From positions 1-33,821 of the forward strand of contig NZ_JAQTPQ010000006.1 in the NCBI RefSeq assembly GCF_028712645.1: a DNA stretch of 33,821 nucleotides, in the 5' to 3' direction. The stretch comes from Flavobacterium sp. GTDB taxonomy: Bacteria > Bacteroidota > Bacteroidia > Flavobacteriales > Flavobacteriaceae. Below are positions 7,147 to 14,642 of the stretch, one piece after another. The translations under genes were made by a program, and so were the position numbers. Under the pieces are notes generated by a model. That model ran no database searches. It was given only the letters and a program-made list of their open reading frames with translations, and was not told where the DNA came from. The first letter of the stretch is position 1. The number at the start of each line of letters is the position of its first letter.

Positions 7147-8781
7147 TTACTTTTCAATCTCTCTCAAATTCTCCATTTTCTTGTGAGCCAAGAAACCGGC
7201 AATATCTTCAAAATGTTCCTTCACTCGTTTGTTTCCAAATTCAAAAACTTTTGTTGCCAATCCGTCCAAGAAATCTCTATCGTGCGAAACTAATATCAAA
7301 GTTCCATCAAAATCACGCAAGGCATCTTTGATAATATCTTTGGTTTTCATATCCAAGTGATTCGATGGCTCATCGAGAATCAATAAATTCACAGGTTCTA
7401 GCAATAACTTAATCATTGCTAAACGCGTTTTCTCACCACCCGAAAGTACTTTTACTTTTTTAGTCACATCATCACCGTGAAACATAAAAGCACCTAGAAT
7501 ATCTTTAATCTTAGTTCGAACATCTCCTACTGCAACATCATCAATGGTTTCAAAAATAGTAGCATTCTCATCTAATAATGCTGCTTGATTTTGTGCAAAA
7601 TAGCCAATTTGAGCATTGTGACCAATTTCAACAGAACCGCTATCGACAGCTAATTCTTTCATAATAGCTTTAATCATTGTCGATTTTCCTTCTCCATTTT
7701 TCCCAACAAAAGCTACTTTTTGACCTCTTTCAATAACAATATTGGCATCCTTAAAAACGACGTGATCTCCATAAGATTTGGACATTTCTTTTACAATCAC
7801 AGGATATTGACCCGAGCGAGCAGCCGGTGGAAATTTTAACTTTAAAGCCGAAGTATCAACCTCATCAACTTGAACAATTACTAGTTTTTCAAGCATTTTA
7901 ACACGAGATTGAACGGCATCCGTTTTTGAAAACGTTCCTTTAAAACGATCAATAAACGCTCTATTATCAGCAATCATTCGTTGTTGCTCATCGTATGCTT
8001 TTTGCTGATGCACTCTCCTATCTTTTCTCAATTCTAAATAATGAGAATACTTTGCTTTGTAATCATAAATTCGTCCCATCGTTACTTCAATAGTACGATT
8101 AGTAATATTATCGACAAAAGCTCTATCGTGAGAAATAACCACCACAGCTTTGGCAGAATTAATCAAGAAGTCTTCCAACCATTGAATACTTTCAATATCC
8201 ATATGGTTTGTAGGTTCATCTAATAAAATCAAATCTGGTTTTTGCAAAAGGATTTTGGCTAATTCGATTCGCATTCTCCAACCACCAGAAAACTCAGACG
8301 TTTGACGGGAGAAATCTTCACGTTCAAAACCCAAACCAATTAGAATTTTCTCTACTTCAGCTTCATAATTAACTTCTTCAATGGCATAAAATTTCTCACT
8401 TAAGTCCGAAACTCTTTCAATCAATTTCATATAGGCATCACTTTCATAATCAGTACGAACGGTCAATTGCTCATTGATTTCGTCAATCTCTGCTTTCATA
8501 CTAAAGATTTCTCCAAATGCTTTAGAAGTTTCCTCCATTACAGTCGCTCCATCGGTCGTTAATAAATGCTGCGGTAAATAGGCAATTACAGCTTCTTTTG
8601 GTGCTGAAATATTTCCTGTTGACGGTTTACTTTGGCCTGCAATAATCTTTAAAAGTGTTGATTTTCCAGCTCCGTTTTTTCCCATAAGGGCAATTTTATC
8701 ATTTTCATTAATAGCAAAAGAAACATCACTAAATAAAGTAGTTCCACCGAAATGAACGGAGATATCGTTAACTGTAATCAT
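7147..8781 (-). CDS. ABC-F family ATPase
   Basis: A 544-aa soluble protein with two ABC ATPase domains and no membrane segment, typical of ABC-F proteins. These bind the ribosomal E site and act in translation (EttA/YbiT/Uup type) or in antibiotic resistance. Walker A motifs are GKNGAGKST (residues 34-42) and GKNGEGKST. Signature motifs are FSGGWRMR and LSGGEKTR. Walker B motifs are LILLDEPTNHMD and LLILDEPSNHLD. The charged helical linker between the domains is about 80 aa and includes YSHYLELRKDRRVHQQKAYD, the P-site tRNA-interaction region in this family. The exact subfamily is not certain, but YbiT/EttA-like housekeeping is more likely than resistance. A -7 box (TATCTTTG, 8851-8844) lies upstream. 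Confidence 0.93.
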   Translation of the reverse strand: MITVNDISVHFGGTTLFSDVSFAINENDKIALMGKNGAGKSTLLKIIAGQSKPSTGNISAPKEAVIAYLPQHLLTTDGATVMEETSKAFGEIFSMKAEIDEINEQLTVRTDYESDAYMKLIERVSDLSEKFYAIEEVNYEAEVEKILIGLGFEREDFSRQTSEFSGGWRMRIELAKILLQKPDLILLDEPTNHMDIESIQWLEDFLINSAKAVVVISHDRAFVDNITNRTIEVTMGRIYDYKAKYSHYLELRKDRRVHQQKAYDEQQRMIADNRAFIDRFKGTFSKTDAVQSRVKMLEKLVIVQVDEVDTSALKLKFPPAARSGQYPVIVKEMSKSYGDHVVFKDANIVIERGQKVAFVGKNGEGKSTMIKAIMKELAVDSGSVEIGHNAQIGYFAQNQAALLDENATIFETIDDVAVGDVRTKIKDILGAFMFHGDDVTKKVKVLSGGEKTRLAMIKLLLEPVNLLILDEPSNHLDMKTKDIIKDALRDFDGTLILVSHDRDFLDGLATKVFEFGNKRVKEHFEDIAGFLAHKKMENLREIEK

Positions 8782-8843
8782 TTTTGAGTTTAGAAAGGTT
8801 ATACGTTTAGAAGTTTTAGTTTCTAAACAATTTTAAAAAGGTG

Positions 8844-8851
8844 CAAAGATA
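8844..8851 (-). promoter_or_regulatory. Candidate -7 box for the ABC-F gene
   Basis: TATCTTTG on the minus strand, 63 bases before the ATG at 8781. There is no TTG at the expected distance, so only half of the consensus is present. Confidence 0.4.
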
Positions 8852-8876
8852 GATTAATAAAGTAATTAGCCTATAA

Positions 8877-8930
8877 AAAAATAAAGCTTCTAGAAACAGT
8901 ATGAAAATCCTGTTTTTAGAAGCTTTAGAA
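8877..8930 (-). terminator. Intrinsic terminator after the AGCS symporter
   Basis: A 17-bp stem (8883-8899 with 8910-8926, one G-T pair) begins AAAGCTTCTA and closes TAGAAGCTTT, followed on the minus strand by a T-rich tract. It lies 15 bases past the symporter stop. Confidence 0.85.
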
Positions 8931-8945
8931 TAGTTAAAAAAATTA

Positions 8946-10409
8946 CTATTCGCCTTTATGTTTGTCAATGGTATTCCAAATATGAGCATTCATAACACCT
9001 ATATCTTCAGGATGAAACGTTGGGTCTTTTCCTTCCTTCTTCTGTTTTTCATAATCTTTTAAAGCCGCTAAAGCTGGTTTTTGCAATAAAAGAATAGCAA
9101 TAATATTAAACCAAGCCATCAATCCAACTCCAATATCGCCAATTGCCCAAGCCAATTGCGCTTGATTAACTGCTCCATAAACAACAACTAGAATCATAGA
9201 TACTTTCAAAATATGATAAAAAAGAGGCGATTCGATTTTACGTGTGATGTAGGAAATATTTGTTTCGGCAATATAATAGTAAGCTACAATTGTTGTAAAG
9301 GCGAAGAAAAATAAAGCGATGGCCACAAAATAACCACCCAAACCAGGAAAAATAGTATCCATTGCACTTTGAGTATATCCAGGTCCAGAAGCAATGTTTT
9401 TAGCCCCTTCATATAAAAATTGTTGAGCACCATCTGCACCAGAAACAGGATTAATTACATTGTATTTCCCAGTTATCAAAAGCATAAATCCAGTTGCAGA
9501 ACACACTAACAAAGTATCAATATAAACAGAAAAAGATTGAACTAAACCTTGTTTTGTTGGATGCGAAACATTGGCAGCAGCCGCAATATGTGGTGCCGTT
9601 CCTTGACCCGCTTCATTGGAATAAATTCCTCTTTTAACTCCCCACTGAATGGCAAGACCGAACACAGCTCCAAAACCTGCTTCCATATTAAAAGCACTTT
9701 TAAAAACTAAAGAAATCAATTCTGGCAATCTATTAATATCAACTGCAATGATTATCAATGCAATAATGATATAACCAATTGCCATAAAAGGAACTATATA
9801 TTCTGTGAATTTTGCAATTCTTTTTACACCACCAAAAACAATGGCTGCAAACAATAATGCAACTCCAATTCCTGTATATAAAGTATTTATTTGAAAGGCA
9901 TTTTGTAACCCTTCGGCAATAGAATTCGCTTGCACGCCTGGCAATAAAATACCTGCCGAAATTACTGAGACAATGGCAAATAAAATTCCAAACCATTTTA
10001 CTCCCAAACCTCTTTCTATATAAAAAGCGGGCCCTCCACGAAATTCCCCAAGATGTTTTTCTTTATAAATTTGTGCCAAAGTTGCTTCAACAAAAGCAGT
10101 GCTTGCTCCTAAAAAAGCCACCATCCACATCCAGAACATAGCACCAGGACCTCCAAATGCAATAGCCGTTGCCACACCTGCAATGTTTCCTGTACCAACT
10201 CTTCCCGCTAATGACATTGACAAGGCTTGAAAAGAAGAAACCCCAGAATCAGTGCTTTTGCCATCAAATAACAAACGAAACATTTCTTTGAAATGACGCA
10301 CTTGCAAAAATCGGGTACGGATTGAAAAGTAAAGTCCCGTTCCTAGACATAAAATGATTAAGGCGTTACTCCAAATTATATTGTTTATCGTTTCAACAAA
10401 CTCTTCCAT
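8946..10409 (-). CDS. Alanine/sodium symporter family protein (AGCS)
   Basis: A 487-aa polytopic inner-membrane protein of the alanine or glycine:cation symporter family, which imports small neutral amino acids with Na+ or H+. The hallmark is visible near residues 60-95: SLAGRVGTGNIAGVATAIAF, then GGPGAMFWMWMVAFLGAS. Further family features are FRGGPAFYIERGLG and GIYSNEAGQGTAPHIAAAA, followed by about ten hydrophobic segments in all. The length is in the normal range and the start MEEFVETINNIIWSNAL fits homologues. The gene stands alone, with a strong terminator downstream. The exact substrate cannot be assigned from sequence alone. Confidence 0.95.
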   Translation of the reverse strand: MEEFVETINNIIWSNALIILCLGTGLYFSIRTRFLQVRHFKEMFRLLFDGKSTDSGVSSFQALSMSLAGRVGTGNIAGVATAIAFGGPGAMFWMWMVAFLGASTAFVEATLAQIYKEKHLGEFRGGPAFYIERGLGVKWFGILFAIVSVISAGILLPGVQANSIAEGLQNAFQINTLYTGIGVALLFAAIVFGGVKRIAKFTEYIVPFMAIGYIIIALIIIAVDINRLPELISLVFKSAFNMEAGFGAVFGLAIQWGVKRGIYSNEAGQGTAPHIAAAANVSHPTKQGLVQSFSVYIDTLLVCSATGFMLLITGKYNVINPVSGADGAQQFLYEGAKNIASGPGYTQSAMDTIFPGLGGYFVAIALFFFAFTTIVAYYYIAETNISYITRKIESPLFYHILKVSMILVVVYGAVNQAQLAWAIGDIGVGLMAWFNIIAILLLQKPALAALKDYEKQKKEGKDPTFHPEDIGVMNAHIWNTIDKHKGE

Positions 10410-10532
10410 AAACTTTTTTTTAGATTTTAAATAGTATTAAAAACCAAATTAAAGCCATTTTAGGATAGGAAACAAATTTCAAGGGCTATGAAAATGAATT
10501 ATTACCTATTTCTTCAAAAAGTCTAAAAAAAT

Positions 10533-10555
10533 CCTCAATACCAAAAATATTGAGG
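10533..10555 (-). terminator. Intrinsic terminator after the HAD gene
   Basis: Stem CCTCAATA / TATTGAGG with a 7-base loop is flanked by A-runs upstream and downstream, so it can work in both directions. It lies 18 bases past the phosphatase stop on the minus strand. Confidence 0.8.
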
Positions 10556-10572
10556 AAAAAAATCGTAATAGA

Positions 10573-11376
10573 TTATTCCAAAATAAATCTCCGAACTACT
10601 TCGGCAACACCATCATCATTATTAGATGCCACAATAACATCTCCAAATTCTCTTAATTCTGTATCAACATTATCTACCCAAACACCTAAACCTGCATATT
10701 GCACCATCGTTAAATCATTCTCGGCATTTCCGATAGCAATAATTTCACTTTGATGAATATTGAGTCTTTCGGCCAAAATTTGAATGGCAGCTCCTTTGTC
10801 AACACCATTAGGAGCGGCTTCCAAGAAAAAAGGTTTCGACATACAGACACTCAAATCAGGCATTGCAGCTTTCAATTTAGGCTCAACCGTTTTAAGATAA
10901 GTAGGTTCTTCTAGCAACAAACATTTCACTGCCGAAGTGGTTACCGCATCTTTAAAACTCGGCACAATAACAAGTTCTAAACCCGTTATTGTACTTTCAA
11001 TATCAATATATTCTGAATGCTTTTCGCTGATAATTCTATTATCTAAATAAGTAATAATATGCGTATTATTTTGTTGACTAAAATCGTAAATAGAATGGAT
11101 TTGTTCTTTGGTCAAGGAGTGTTCAAAAAGAACCTTATCTTCTTTTAAATCGGTAATTGTGGATCCATTAAAAGAAATCATAAAGGAATTATTGATGTCA
11201 CATTGTAATTCCTTTGCATATTCTATCATTGCTGATGTAGGTCTCCCTGAAGCCAAAACAACATAAACTCCCATTTCCTGTGCTTTCAAAAGCATAGCTG
11301 CATTTTCAGTCGAAATTTTATGATCATCGGACAACAAAGTGTCGTCCATATCGACCACCAGCATTTTATATTTCAT
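10573..11376 (-). CDS. Cof-type HAD-IIB hydrolase
   Basis: A 267-aa cytoplasmic phosphatase of the haloacid dehalogenase superfamily, Cof/YidA type, acting on sugar phosphates or similar small phosphate esters. Motif I is DMDDTL with nucleophile D9 and acid/base D11. Motif II is VLASGRP. The motif III Lys is in GVDKGAA, and motif IV is AIGNAENDLTM. Position two of motif IV is Asn (GNxxND) where many members have GDxxND; this variant is known in the family and probably still binds Mg2+. The C2 cap lies between motifs II and III. It is transcribed alone. Substrate unknown. Confidence 0.92.
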   Translation of the reverse strand: MKYKMLVVDMDDTLLSDDHKISTENAAMLLKAQEMGVYVVLASGRPTSAMIEYAKELQCDINNSFMISFNGSTITDLKEDKVLFEHSLTKEQIHSIYDFSQQNNTHIITYLDNRIISEKHSEYIDIESTITGLELVIVPSFKDAVTTSAVKCLLLEEPTYLKTVEPKLKAAMPDLSVCMSKPFFLEAAPNGVDKGAAIQILAERLNIHQSEIIAIGNAENDLTMVQYAGLGVWVDNVDTELREFGDVIVASNNDDGVAEVVRRFILE

Positions 11377-11408
11377 TATTTATAATTTTATATTTCCAGT
11401 ACATTTCA

Positions 11409-11436
11409 TCAAAAAACCGCTCTTTTGAAGCGGTCA
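11409..11436 (-). terminator. Intrinsic terminator after the toxin gene
   Basis: On the minus strand the stem ACCGCT / AGCGGT is followed by a run of T. It begins about ten bases past the toxin stop and ends the toxin-antitoxin operon. Confidence 0.75.
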
Positions 11437-11446
11437 TTTTCTATTA

Positions 11447-11749
11447 TTACAATCGTTTTTTAATTCTGTCAAAACTTTGTTTTTGAGCTAAAACTCCAAT
11501 AACAACAACCATCTTTAATTCTTCTTCAATTAAATAATAAACTGTAAATGGAAATCTTGCTACTATTGCTTGCCTTAATTCTTTATGTCTTTTTTGGTAA
11601 TGTTTTGGATATTGCTTAATATAATCCAACTCTTCATTTACTTTCAACTTAAAATCTTCACCTAATTCTGTATTTATTTCTAAATACCTTTTTTTTGCTA
11701 TTCTTAAATCTTGATAAACTATGGGCAACAATTTCAACTTGTATTTCAT
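11447..11749 (-). CDS. ParE/RelE-type toxin
   Basis: A 100-aa basic protein of the ParE/RelE superfamily, whose members cut mRNA on the ribosome (RelE) or poison gyrase (ParE). The layout is typical: a beta strand (YKLKLLP), helix pair (VYQDLRIAKKRYLEI...FKLKVNEELDYIKQYPKHY), then RQAIVARFPFTVYYLIEEEL and VVVIGVLAQKQSFDRIKKRL. I chose the ATG at 11749 because it overlaps the antitoxin stop as TAATG and has AAGGA six bases upstream. ATGs at 11755 and 11776 are in frame but less likely. The overlap implies translational coupling to the antitoxin. Which subfamily, and so which target, is not clear from the sequence. Confidence 0.85.
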   Translation of the reverse strand: MKYKLKLLPIVYQDLRIAKKRYLEINTELGEDFKLKVNEELDYIKQYPKHYQKRHKELRQAIVARFPFTVYYLIEEELKMVVVIGVLAQKQSFDRIKKRL

Positions 11750-12231
11750 TACCATTCCTTCTTTACCTGATCCCAATCCAATAAATCTTGAGTATTCTTT
11801 CTATAAGATTCCAGTCTTTTATCCAATTCACCTTTATGTTCTGAAGGAACTCCAATTTTATTCAATTTCTCTTTTTTCAAAATTTTTTCCAATTTTTCAA
11901 AAGTATCGATTTCAACTTTAAATATTTCTTCTATAAAACTATATTTTCTAACAGATAAATCAACTTCCTCCTCTTTGCCCGAAGAAACACACCAATTCTC
12001 GATTTCTTTTTCTAAATCTTCAATTGAAGTATATTTTCCTGATGAAATTCGCTCATCGGCTTCTTTAACCATATTGATATATCCTTCCCTATCCACTGGA
12101 TAACCACTAATAGTATGAGCCACAACTTCTTTATCCAAGACAGATTTAAGCGCTATAATTTTTTTTAGCTTGCTTTCTTCAATATGTAGCAACCAATCCA
12201 CTAATTCTATTTTTCTTGCATCCATATCCAT
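11749..12231 (-). CDS. Antitoxin with two fused modules
   Basis: A 160-aa antitoxin for the ParE/RelE-type toxin that overlaps its stop. Residues 1-80 look like a complete short antitoxin, from ARKIELVDWLLHIEESKL to SIEDLEKEIENW, where such proteins usually end. Residues 91-160 look like a second one: VRKYSFIEEIFKVEIDTFEK, then GELDKRLESYRKNTQDLLDW and VKKEW, close to the end of the TIGR02574-type addiction-module family. Both modules open with RK-x2-h2-x2. The ten-residue joint is encoded by sequence containing GAGGAGGAAG, which resembles a ribosome-binding site, so an ancestral separate start may have been lost. No stop or frameshift is present. A -7 box (TATATTTG, 12259-12252) lies 20 bases upstream. 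Confidence 0.8.
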   Translation of the reverse strand: MDMDARKIELVDWLLHIEESKLKKIIALKSVLDKEVVAHTISGYPVDREGYINMVKEADERISSGKYTSIEDLEKEIENWCVSSGKEEEVDLSVRKYSFIEEIFKVEIDTFEKLEKILKKEKLNKIGVPSEHKGELDKRLESYRKNTQDLLDWDQVKKEW

Positions 12232-12251
12232 CTTAAAGAATTATTCGAAAA

Positions 12252-12259
12252 CAAATATA
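12252..12259 (-). promoter_or_regulatory. Candidate -7 box for the toxin-antitoxin operon
   Basis: TATATTTG lies on the minus strand 20 bases before the antitoxin ATG. The nearest upstream TTG is only 15 bases away, shorter than usual, so the match is partial. It overlaps the short gap downstream of the DUF2007 gene. Confidence 0.5.
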
Positions 12260-12265
12260 CAAATT

Positions 12266-12481
12266 TTAAATACTCAACCTAAATTCTTCAATTACAGGAT
12301 TGGCTTTTGCAAAATCAGTTTCTTGAATGAATAATTCGACTGCTTTTGCATTTTCCATACTAGGGAAAACATTAGATTGATTGTTATCTCTAATAACTGT
12401 TTCTACACCTATTTCCTCAATTTTACTTTTTAGTGAAACCGCTAATATTTCACTTCCCGAAAACACTTTCATTAATCCCAT
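12266..12481 (-). CDS. DUF2007-domain protein
   Basis: A 71-aa protein with the short DUF2007 fold: MKVFSGSEILAVSLKSKIEE, then IGVETVIRDNN and a helix ending in PVIEEFRLSI. Family members are called putative signal-transducing proteins, but a biochemical role is not established. Two starts are possible, 12481 (MGLMKVF) and 12472 (MKVF); I list the longer. It lies between the DEAD-like gene (36 bases upstream on the same strand) and the toxin-antitoxin operon, so it may be co-transcribed with the former. Confidence 0.8.
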   Translation of the reverse strand: MGLMKVFSGSEILAVSLKSKIEEIGVETVIRDNNQSNVFPSMENAKAVELFIQETDFAKANPVIEEFRLSI

Positions 12482-12516
12482 ACTATTGTTTTTTGTTTGT
12501 TGTTGTTGAATATCAA

Positions 12517-13188
12517 TTACTCTTCCTCTTCCTCTTCAGAGTCTCCATCTTCATCGTCTTCATCGTCATCCTCCTCTACATCAAAATTAAATTCAAATGG
12601 TTCTACCAACATTTTTTCGGCAAGAATTTCAATTCTTTCAGTGTAAACATCAGAAAAAATTATACGTTGGGTCTTAGCAATACTATTCGATATACGCATA
12701 ATTCGAGTTTCGTGACGCAGTTTCAAAATAGAATCTGCATCATCGAGGATAAACATTCTTAGTCTGTTAACATTATAACCAGCTGTACTAAACATATCAC
12801 TCAATTTATTTGGTGTCCCAATCAAAACATCGATTCCTGTAGAAATATAATTTTTATCATAATCCATATCTCCTTTGTCGTGAACGCCATAGACTTCCAA
12901 ATTAGAATGTTTTCCATATTTTTCAAAAAGGGATACCATTTCTAAAACCTTGGTTTTATCTTCTAATATAATCAAAGCGCGTGGTGATTCTTCGTTTGTT
13001 CCAGCTAATTTCTGAATGACGTTGATAACTATTGTTGTTGTTTTACCACTTCCATCTGGAGAAATAATAATACAATCAGCACCACTTTTAATGGTCGAAA
13101 ATGTTTCTTGTTGCAAGTCATTGGCATCGGTAAGACCATTATCGATGAGTGCGTTTTGAAGATTTTCGTTTATTTTTTTTAGTTTCAT
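12517..13188 (-). CDS. Single-RecA DEAD-box-like protein with acidic tail
   Basis: A 223-aa protein equal to only the first RecA domain of a DEAD-box RNA helicase. LQQETFSTIKSGADCIIISP corresponds to the Q-motif region, SPDGSGKTT to Walker A, IGTPNKLSDMF to motif Ib, and ILDDADSIL to motif II (DDAD in place of DEAD). The usual motif III SAT is replaced by SDV, and motif Ia (PTRELA) is unrecognisable. The whole second RecA domain, with motifs IV-VI and the arginine finger, is missing. The last 26 or so residues are almost all Asp/Glu. It may still bind ATP but is unlikely to unwind RNA alone. The gene is clean at both ends, so this is a designed short protein and not an obvious fragment. Confidence 0.82.
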   Translation of the reverse strand: MKLKKINENLQNALIDNGLTDANDLQQETFSTIKSGADCIIISPDGSGKTTTIVINVIQKLAGTNEESPRALIILEDKTKVLEMVSLFEKYGKHSNLEVYGVHDKGDMDYDKNYISTGIDVLIGTPNKLSDMFSTAGYNVNRLRMFILDDADSILKLRHETRIMRISNSIAKTQRIIFSDVYTERIEILAEKMLVEPFEFNFDVEEDDDEDDEDGDSEEEEEE

Positions 13189-13294
13189 ATATTTAATCTA
13201 AAGAATTAAAAAAATCTAAAAATCTAAAAAAAATCATTTTGCTTCTTTAGATTCTTTCGATTTTTTATTTTTTTCCCTTCGGGATTTGGGGCTT

Positions 13295-14458
13295 TTATTT
13301 ACTTGCAAACAGTTGCACGTCATTCTCGGAAATCTCGTTTCCGCCAAGGATAATCAATCGCTCTACGACATTTCGCAATTCGCGAATATTTCCTGTCCAA
13401 TCGTAATCCTGAAGTAATTTCACAGCTTCTTTTGAAAAATGTTTTACTACGCTTCCTTGTTCGGAAGCAATTTTTTCGGCAAAATGGGCAATCAACAACG
13501 GAATATCATCTCGTCTTTCATTCAACGAAGGTACACTAATTAGAATCACTGCCAATCGGTGATACAAATCCTCACGAAAACGACCTTCGGCAATTTCTTT
13601 TTTCAAGTCTTTATTGGTGGCCGCAACAACTCGAACATCAACTTTAATGTCTTTGTCAGCACCCACTCTCGTGATTATATTTTCCTGCAAAGCACGCAAA
13701 ACTTTGGCTTGAGCCGAAAGACTCATATCGCCAATTTCATCCAAGAAAATCGTTCCGTTATTAGCAGCTTCAAACTTTCCTGCACGATCTTTTACCGCTG
13801 ATGTAAAAGCACCTTTCACGTGACCAAACAATTCGCTTTCAATCAATTCACTTGGAATAGCAGCACAGTTTACTTCGATTAACGGGAAATTAGCTCTTTC
13901 GCTTTTTTCGTGCAATTGATGAGCAACGAGTTCTTTTCCAGTTCCGTTTGGTCCAGTTATCAAAACTCTAGCTTCGGTTTGTGCAACTTTTTCAATCATC
14001 AATTTAATGTGATTAATAGGCTCGCTTTCGCCAATCATTTCGTAATTCTTGCTGACTTTTTTCTTGAGAATCTTGTTCTCAACCACAAGTTGCTTTTTGT
14101 CCAACGCATTGCGAACGGTATTCAACAATCGATTCAAATCTGGTGGTTTCGAAATGTAATCAAAAGCTCCTAAACGCATCGTTTGAATGGCAGTTTCCAT
14201 ATCTCCGTGACCAGAAATCATTACCATCGGAATTTCGGGTTTTATTTTTTTGACAGCTTCAAGAACTTCAACTCCGTCCATTTTTGGCATTTTAATGTCG
14301 CACAAAACGAGGTCGTAATCGTTGTTTTTTATTTTTTCTAAACCTTGAACTCCATCTTCGGCATCTTCAACAATATAAGTGTCACTTTCTTCGGAAAGTA
14401 TTTTTGAAAGCACTCTTCGAATAGCGGCTTCGTCTTCTATGATTAGTATTTTGCTCAT
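13295..14458 (-). CDS. Sigma-54 activator response regulator, no HTH
   Basis: A 387-aa NtrC-type regulator. Residues 1-120 are a receiver with acidic pair E8/D9, phospho-acceptor D54, S82 and K104. Residues 140-375 are a sigma-54-interacting AAA+ ATPase, with Walker A GPNGTGKE (169-176), Walker B TIFLDE (236-241) and RFREDLYHRL. The loop that contacts sigma-54 reads GAFTSA (216-221) where the usual motif is GAFTGA. The protein stops at residue 387 right after WTGNIRELRNVVERL and a short helix, so the C-terminal Fis-type helix-turn-helix is absent and it should not bind enhancer DNA by itself. No partner histidine kinase is adjacent. It presumably activates sigma-54 promoters from solution. 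Confidence 0.9.
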   Translation of the reverse strand: MSKILIIEDEAAIRRVLSKILSEESDTYIVEDAEDGVQGLEKIKNNDYDLVLCDIKMPKMDGVEVLEAVKKIKPEIPMVMISGHGDMETAIQTMRLGAFDYISKPPDLNRLLNTVRNALDKKQLVVENKILKKKVSKNYEMIGESEPINHIKLMIEKVAQTEARVLITGPNGTGKELVAHQLHEKSERANFPLIEVNCAAIPSELIESELFGHVKGAFTSAVKDRAGKFEAANNGTIFLDEIGDMSLSAQAKVLRALQENIITRVGADKDIKVDVRVVAATNKDLKKEIAEGRFREDLYHRLAVILISVPSLNERRDDIPLLIAHFAEKIASEQGSVVKHFSKEAVKLLQDYDWTGNIRELRNVVERLIILGGNEISENDVQLFASK

Positions 14459-14472
14459 TTATTTGTTGTTTT

Positions 14473-14512
14473 ACCGCAAAGTTTGCAAAGTTTTTCGCAA
14501 AGTTCGCAAGTT
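14473..14512. repeat. Degenerate GCAAAGTTTG tandem tract
   Basis: Between the sigma-54 activator and the ABC permease gene, CGCAAAGTTTGCAAAG, TTTTTCGCAAAG and TTCGCAAG form a degenerate repeat of about 8-11 bases. It is non-coding; function unknown. Confidence 0.4.
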
Positions 14513-14565
14513 TATTTATAGCCGAATTTCCTAGCCCCGATTGCAGTGGAAATCCTTTTTTTTTC

Positions 14566-14598
14566 AAACCTATAAGGTTTTGAAAACCTTATAGGTTT
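14566..14598. repeat. Palindromic intergenic repeat AAACCTATAAGGTTTT
   Basis: Two perfect 16-base arms (14566-14581 and 14583-14598) meet around a single central base. The structure is the same as the palindrome at 5152-5182 with a few base changes in the core. It lies downstream of the ABC permease gene and upstream of the sigma-54 activator gene. Confidence 0.65.
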
Positions 14599-14642
14599 AA
14601 AAAAAGATTGCAACGGAAAGCGGGAAATAGCTCCTAATTATT

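Noticed and set aside
14382..14567. Minus-strand frame of 61 codons overlapping the 5' end of the sigma-54 activator
   Set aside because: It lies out of frame with a well-supported gene and its upstream half is repeat sequence.
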